Source of the DNA: Tricholoma matsutake
Taxonomy: Eukaryota > Basidiomycota > Agaricomycetes > Agaricales > Tricholomataceae
DNA length: 64,000 nucleotides
Assembly: GCA_026075535.2 (NCBI GenBank)
Contig: AP026548.1
Coordinates: forward strand, 7,688,001-7,752,000
Direction: 5' to 3'
A program made the position numbers and the translations under genes. Position 1 is the stretch's first letter; each line of letters starts with the position of its first letter. Shown here piece by piece: positions 59,780 through 64,000 of this stretch. The notes under the pieces are model-generated. The model saw only the letters and a program-made list of their open reading frames with translations. It ran no database searches and had not been told where the DNA came from.

Positions 59780-61030
59780 AAGTCCTCCATTTTATTATAA
59801 ATATACTAATAATACTATACAAACTGTCCAATTGCCAGTGGGCCACATTAGTTATTACACAATGAATATGTTGAATTAACCCTCTAGTGGTTGCATGAGG
59901 GGGGGCAGGGAAGGACATAACTAATACAGAATTGACCCTTCCCATGGTGTGCAGGAGGGGCTGTAAAAGTAACAGAAAAAATAAATGAAGGAAAGAACAC
60001 CCAGCAAGGCATGCGAGGGGTGTGTCATGGTGGTGGTATCCCCCTTCCTCCATGTCATTGTTGCCCCCCTCTCATTGTTGTTGTTGTTGTTGTCCCATTT
60101 GGCCATTAGTACCCCCTGCAAGCAGTGGCTCACAGTGTGGGGGTGGGTGCTGGGTTGTGGGTTCATCATTGTCATCTTCTGCCCTGCCATCTTGTTTGTG
60201 TTCAGTTGTCCCCATTGTCTCCATTGCATGTCCATGGGTGCATCACTGTTGTGCCCTGTGGTTGTTGTTCTGCAGTTGCATCAGCAGTGTCATTGGCAGT
60301 GTTGGTGTTCAGTGCTGACTGTCATTCCCACCCTTGTTCCCCCCATCTGGTGTCATCCACCCTCTGGATTTGTCCCCCCCTGGCCATCTGTGGGTGTGGC
60401 CATGTTGTTCCTGTGCTCTTGGTGTTGTCCTGGTGTCCCTGCAGGTGTCCTCATTGTCGTTGGGTTTTGCTGGGTCATCCATCATTGTTGTAGGGCACTG
60501 GGACCATTCCTTGTCATACTGGGGCCCTGGCAGTCATTTTCTTTGTTGTAGGTGCTTGCCATTGTCCACCCATCCTACCCACCTTGTGAGCAGCAGTGGG
60601 AACAGGTGGTGGGTTGACATTGGAGGTGGCATGTTTATGGGTAGTTGGGTGCTTCTTACCTAGCAGGTACCCCTTTCCATGGGTTCCTGGCACCCCTCTG
60701 CCATCTCCTTGCCATTATTGAGGTCCTCACATCTGGATGGGGAGGAGGTGGTTGGGAATGGGTTGTATCATGTTGGCACCCATTGTTAGTACTATGTTAC
60801 TACATTGAGATCCTAAAAAAAGAAGAGTTAGTTGATAAAATTATGAAATGAACAAAAATAAATTACCTATGGCCATCACTTGGGCCCACATTGCATCCAA
60901 AATGGCTCGTTTGCACCAGTGCCAGTCCTTGCTGTTGTAGCAGTAGCATGTGAGTGGTGGCAGGTGTAAGTGGAGTGGTAGAGATGTGAGGGAGGGGTCA
61001 ACAGTAGTTGTGTGAGGAGGTCAAATTGAA
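59780..61030 (-). mobile_element. Truncated relative of elements E1-E3 (E4)
   Basis: Shares the internal layout of E3 in the same orientation. AATAAAATGG on the minus strand lies near 59790. A CCCTCTAGTGGTTGCATGAGGG hairpin lies near 59880-59905, a CAAGCAGTGGCTCACAGTG box near 60118 and a CCTAAAAAAAGAAGAGTTAG acceptor-like block near 60812. TTACCTATGGCC...TTGGGCCCAC follows near 60864-60893. Neither terminus (GAGGTCTTTACA or CAGTAMTTTACA) is present, so both ends are lost or diverged. Repetitive Cys/Val/His-rich plus-strand frames at 59985-60663 are side products. Confidence 0.6.
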
Positions 61031-61279
61031 CCATGAGACTCACTTTCCATTTTGGTCTGAAATCTGCATGTTGGAAAAACCTGTTGACTTTGAAACTTTA
61101 GCAAGACTGACTTTGAAAATGTAAGTGTACCTGGTTTGAGGTTTCAAACACTGACATCAGCCAAGCACCCACACACTTGAGTGTTACATTTTGATGGCAA
61201 ATCCTCGGGTTATAAAGACAAGTCCACATACCTCAGACTCGTAACAAGAGAAGGCACACTGGAGAGAGTTGTATTCTTT
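61031..61279. other. Short non-coding stretch, nothing recognised
   Basis: Contains CTTTGAAACTTTAGCAAGAC...CTTTGAAAATG short repeats and a TTATAAAG. No gene is supported. Confidence 0.35.
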
Positions 61280-63010
61280 TGTTAGGGCAAACACCCACTA
61301 AATGTCTAGCTAAGTCATGCAAGTTCTCTCTACTTACAAGAATGGGGCCTGGCAGTGCCTGCAAAAAAAGTGTAGCAAAGAAAGTGGTCACTTCCTTTTT
61401 AGAAATGTGGAATTTCATCCTCCTTCTTGAAGCTCATTTTTTAGCTTCCACAACACTAATTTCATACAAATGAGCTGTAGTGACAATGTGCAGGACCCCT
61501 CTCATTATTTGCTGGATCATGGATGCCAATTACATACTCAGCCCCTTTATTATGAATTCTGTAAAGCAATTTGACTGCAGTCTGTTGGTGCCAACTTTAA
61601 CATCTCCCATAAACTAACTGTACACCAATGTTTTGGGCTCAGTAGTGAAATGCCTAAATTTGAACCATTTCGCATGACTTGTCTTCCAATGCAACAACAA
61701 GCTTTGAGCTTGCAATAAAATTTGTTCAATCTGGCTGCTTCTGTCAGTGGTTTTGAAAATTGGTACTTCCACTAAGCCTATAGGGTGCAGATGGAACACC
61801 ATCCTTTACTAAGCTGTGCTGTGAAAGAAATTGAGCCAAAGAACAAATCACCAGTCCAGGGAGTAAATACATACTGAGCTTGGTGCCATCACTTTCCTCA
61901 TCACCCTCTCATTTAAATGTTCATCTATACTTGTGAATTCACAGCCAATGCTCAGAAATGCCCTAGAATGCATTTCCAAGTCATGTGCATTTATTAAATT
62001 CTTTTTTAGGATGTGAAGTGCAGGCATGCATTTTTGACTTCTACACCATAGATTTCATTGAAATGAACATCAAGAGAATAACAGACAATTACTTATACAA
62101 GTTTTTGTGAATGTGATCACCTCAAAGGGTCTCCATCATATTGTTTCTGGTTTCTGATTTCTTTGCCTTGCCTTGTGGGACAAAGAAATGTCATTGACTT
62201 TACATCAATGTTGCTGGGCTTCCACACCTCTGTTTTGCCACAAACAAAGTATGGGATCATCATTTTAAAGACTTTTCATCAATTTCTTGGAAGTTGGGAG
62301 CAGAATTTTTAATTAAGTCCCCATTCTTGAGATCCTTTGTCTCCACAGGGGTAAATTGGATGAACTAAGCAATTTAAAAAAAATTCCACTCCCAAGACCT
62401 TTTTATTTGTATCGATGCAGACATTCTCCCCCTATATAAAGTATACTTGAATTGTTGTGGGGAGGGAGATCTACACCTGTACCATTTTTCAGTCCAGGTG
62501 TCAGAGCTTAAATTGGCAGAGAGTTGCTAGGCCCCAACAAGAAGATGCAAGGTAGTGTGCATGTGATGCAAAGGTTTGATGTGGCAGGTTAAAAATAGAA
62601 TAGTTGGTTGAGGAAGGTGGTTCACACTCCAATGATGGGTGGAATACACAACTAGAGTTCCCCCATGTGTGTATTTGGTTTATATACTATGTTACATATG
62701 TTTTTATGGATGTGCACATATATGTGCATACTGTAGTGATCCCCACCAACCCCTGGGGGATCAAGTTTGTATCTGTGTATTATATTTCAAGGCAGCTGAT
62801 TTCTATAAAAACCAGCTTTTTCCTAATTTGTACCTTAGTTTAACCTGATCACTCACCCCACATAATTATTTATGTTATTGTGTCATGTGATCTAACTTAA
62901 GCTACCCCCAACTCACTATACATACATACTGTATGATTGAAAGTTCATGTGCATGTGATGCATGAAAAATAAAATTCCCATGTCTCACACCAATGTACTA
63001 ATCACTTGCT
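61280..63010. mobile_element. LTR-like copy related to 23271-23682, interrupted
   Basis: TGTTAGGGCAAACACCCACTA starts it (61280-61342). After the insertion, GTGTGCATGTGATGCAAAGG, GTTTATATACTATGTTACAT and GCATGAAAAATAAAATTCCC follow the order of the LTR at 23271. The terminal CCTAACA was not found, so the 3' end is uncertain. Confidence 0.6.
61343..62536. mobile_element. TIR element, 1194 bp, in the LTR-like copy
   Basis: Ends TGGGGCCTGGCAGTGCC and, inverted, TGGGGCCTAGCAACTC. Flanked by ACAAGAA at 61336-61342 and 62537-62543 (an eighth base differs). The other LTR copy has CACAAGAAGGGGG at the same place, which shows the empty site. Minus-strand frame 61614-61802 (LVEVPIFKTTDRSSQIEQIL) looks protein-like but is unassigned. 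The class is probably hAT-like from TSD length. Confidence 0.65.
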
Positions 63011-63745
63011 TGGGAACAAGATGAACAGAAATGTAGCTGAAAATGGGGCATCCCTGAAATCAGCAATGCTCCCATTCCATGTGAACTACTGGTTACAAAG
63101 TAAGATAGAGTAAGGAAAGTTGCATCACAACCTCTGCACTTTCTAAGAACCTAGAGGGAAAAGAGGAATATGCATGAGGAAAGCCACCTCAAGAGACAGA
63201 AATCTGATATTGAGGTGTGTGGGATGGTGGGTAAGTGTGATCAAAAGTATGAGAACTTCAAAGCATGAGAGCAGTGAGAAAGAGAGCAAACTAATTATAT
63301 AAACAAGAAAAGGAACCTTACGGTCCTTACCTATGGAAAGAGAACAACAGGGTTCTTGTGCATTAGGTAGTTTCCTATGAGACATGTCATTATAGTGAGT
63401 GTGGCCTGTAGAAAATCAATCCTAGCAAATACAAGAACAATCTAAATATAGGTACAGTAAGTAATGACATGCATAATAAGCAAATATCTACTCACCTCAG
63501 TATTATAATAGACTGAAGTATCTATCCAGCTTCTTGGTATATATATACATGTGTCTATGATAAAAGAGAGCATCACAACTTTGTAATACATCTGGGAAGT
63601 TTTGAACCAGTCACTGAAGAGAGGGTCTTTGAATGCATAAGCTATATGCACTACATAACCTTGCTCTCCAGGTTATCTTTGTTTGCAAGGTATCCACATG
63701 CAAAGTGTTCAAATCTGTGAAGGAGTTCCACTGTCATCATACCGG
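63011..63745. other. Non-coding stretch, nothing recognised
   Basis: A/T-rich sequence. A minus-strand frame at 63143-63385 has a hydrophobic stretch (YIISLLSFSLLSCFEVLILL) but no recognisable family, and no start context stands out. Confidence 0.35.
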
Positions 63746-64000
63746 TGATAGGTCCACCTCGGGTGCTGAGCTCTGGAAATACTCCAACACACTCCAACAT
63801 CTCCCCACCAATGCCTTGAAAATGTATGAATGCCTACAAACTCACAAAACAACTTCGAAACCCTTTGAATTGCTTTGTACCACTTCGAACCACTTTGTAA
63901 CACTTTGAACATATTTGGCCACTGTTACCTTAACCTACTGACCCTTGGACAAGTGTACCACAGCCTCCACATCTCTAGCCAATGCAGACAAGGCATTCAA
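63746..64000 (+). repeat. Start of an LTR of the second Gypsy family, runs off the window
   Basis: TGATAGGTCCACCTCGGGTG aligns with the start of the LTR at 34796, followed by the typical CACTTCGAACCACTTTG motifs. Whether it is solo or part of a full element cannot be seen. Confidence 0.7.

Noticed and set aside
59985..60663. Cys/Val/His-rich open frames up to 188 codons
   Set aside because: Three overlapping frames on the same strand are open because of GTTGTTGTT and CCACCC repeats in a truncated E-type element. No conserved motif.

Overview
The window looks like a transposon-rich, gene-poor block of a basidiomycete genome, most likely an Agaricomycete. The grounds are KDZ, Tnp2-type CACTA, hAT-like, Ty3/Gypsy chromovirus, Ty1/Copia and RNase H-bearing LINE coding remnants, together with 45-67 bp GT-AG introns. 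I found one host gene that assembles cleanly: a three-repeat MYB protein on the minus strand at 50555-51827 (six exons, 335 codons). Almost everything else is mobile DNA or multicopy pseudogene material, nested several levels deep. The order of insertion can often be read from exact target-site duplications (TSDs).

Layout. 1-3105: decayed Tnp2 (CACTA) transposase. 3560-4610: unrecognised coding remnants. 5437-7633: composite element E1 (8-bp TSD). 7640-9630: unrecognised minus-strand ORFs and a tandem repeat. 10442-12262: composite element E2 (8-bp TSD). 12405-19640: complete Ty3/Gypsy chromovirus on the minus strand (706/707-bp LTRs, TSD AATAAC-type 5-mer AATAC). 19770-24498: broken hypothetical genes carrying a 412-bp solo LTR. 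24499-29399: minus-strand LINE split by a 709-bp solo LTR. 29400-31282: composite element E3. 31283-34353: a gene split by a 1339-bp solo LTR. 34796-41948: plus-strand Gypsy element whose pol carries a solo LTR and a mariner-like MITE. 42525-47207: KDZ transposase relic split by a satellite. 47220-48000: tandem repeat. 50555-51827: MYB gene. 52875-53945: a SINE-like copy and a solo LTR. 54357-59472: Copia element with a palindromic CACTA MITE three bases inside its 5' LTR. 59780-61030: truncated relative of E1-E3. 61280-63010: an LTR-like copy interrupted by a 1.2-kb TIR element. 63746-end: start of another LTR.

The most interesting material is the E1/E2/E3 family (with a truncated fourth member). 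These elements are about 1.8-2.2 kb and encode no recognisable transposase. They share asymmetric termini (GAGGTCTTTAC at one end, CAGTAMTTTACA at the other) and degenerate TCCGAG subterminal repeats. Inside are outward-facing tRNA-like modules, tandem units of a GGCCCAAA palindrome followed by an intron-like sequence, repeated GAGCANNTGCTC palindromic boxes, G/C hairpins and an AATAAA signal. They look like non-autonomous hAT-type transposons carrying a spliceable transcription unit, and I do not recognise them as a described family.

Second, the minus-strand Gypsy element shows a coherent set of features. A 10-nt stretch just downstream of its LTR TATA box is complementary to its primer-binding site (Tf1-like self-priming). 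A GGGTTTT slippery heptamer sits directly on the gag stop. All nine in-frame stops in its gag-pol reading frames are TGA where CGA is expected, and its polymerase motif is YMDN; this points to CpG deamination as the cause of its inactivation.
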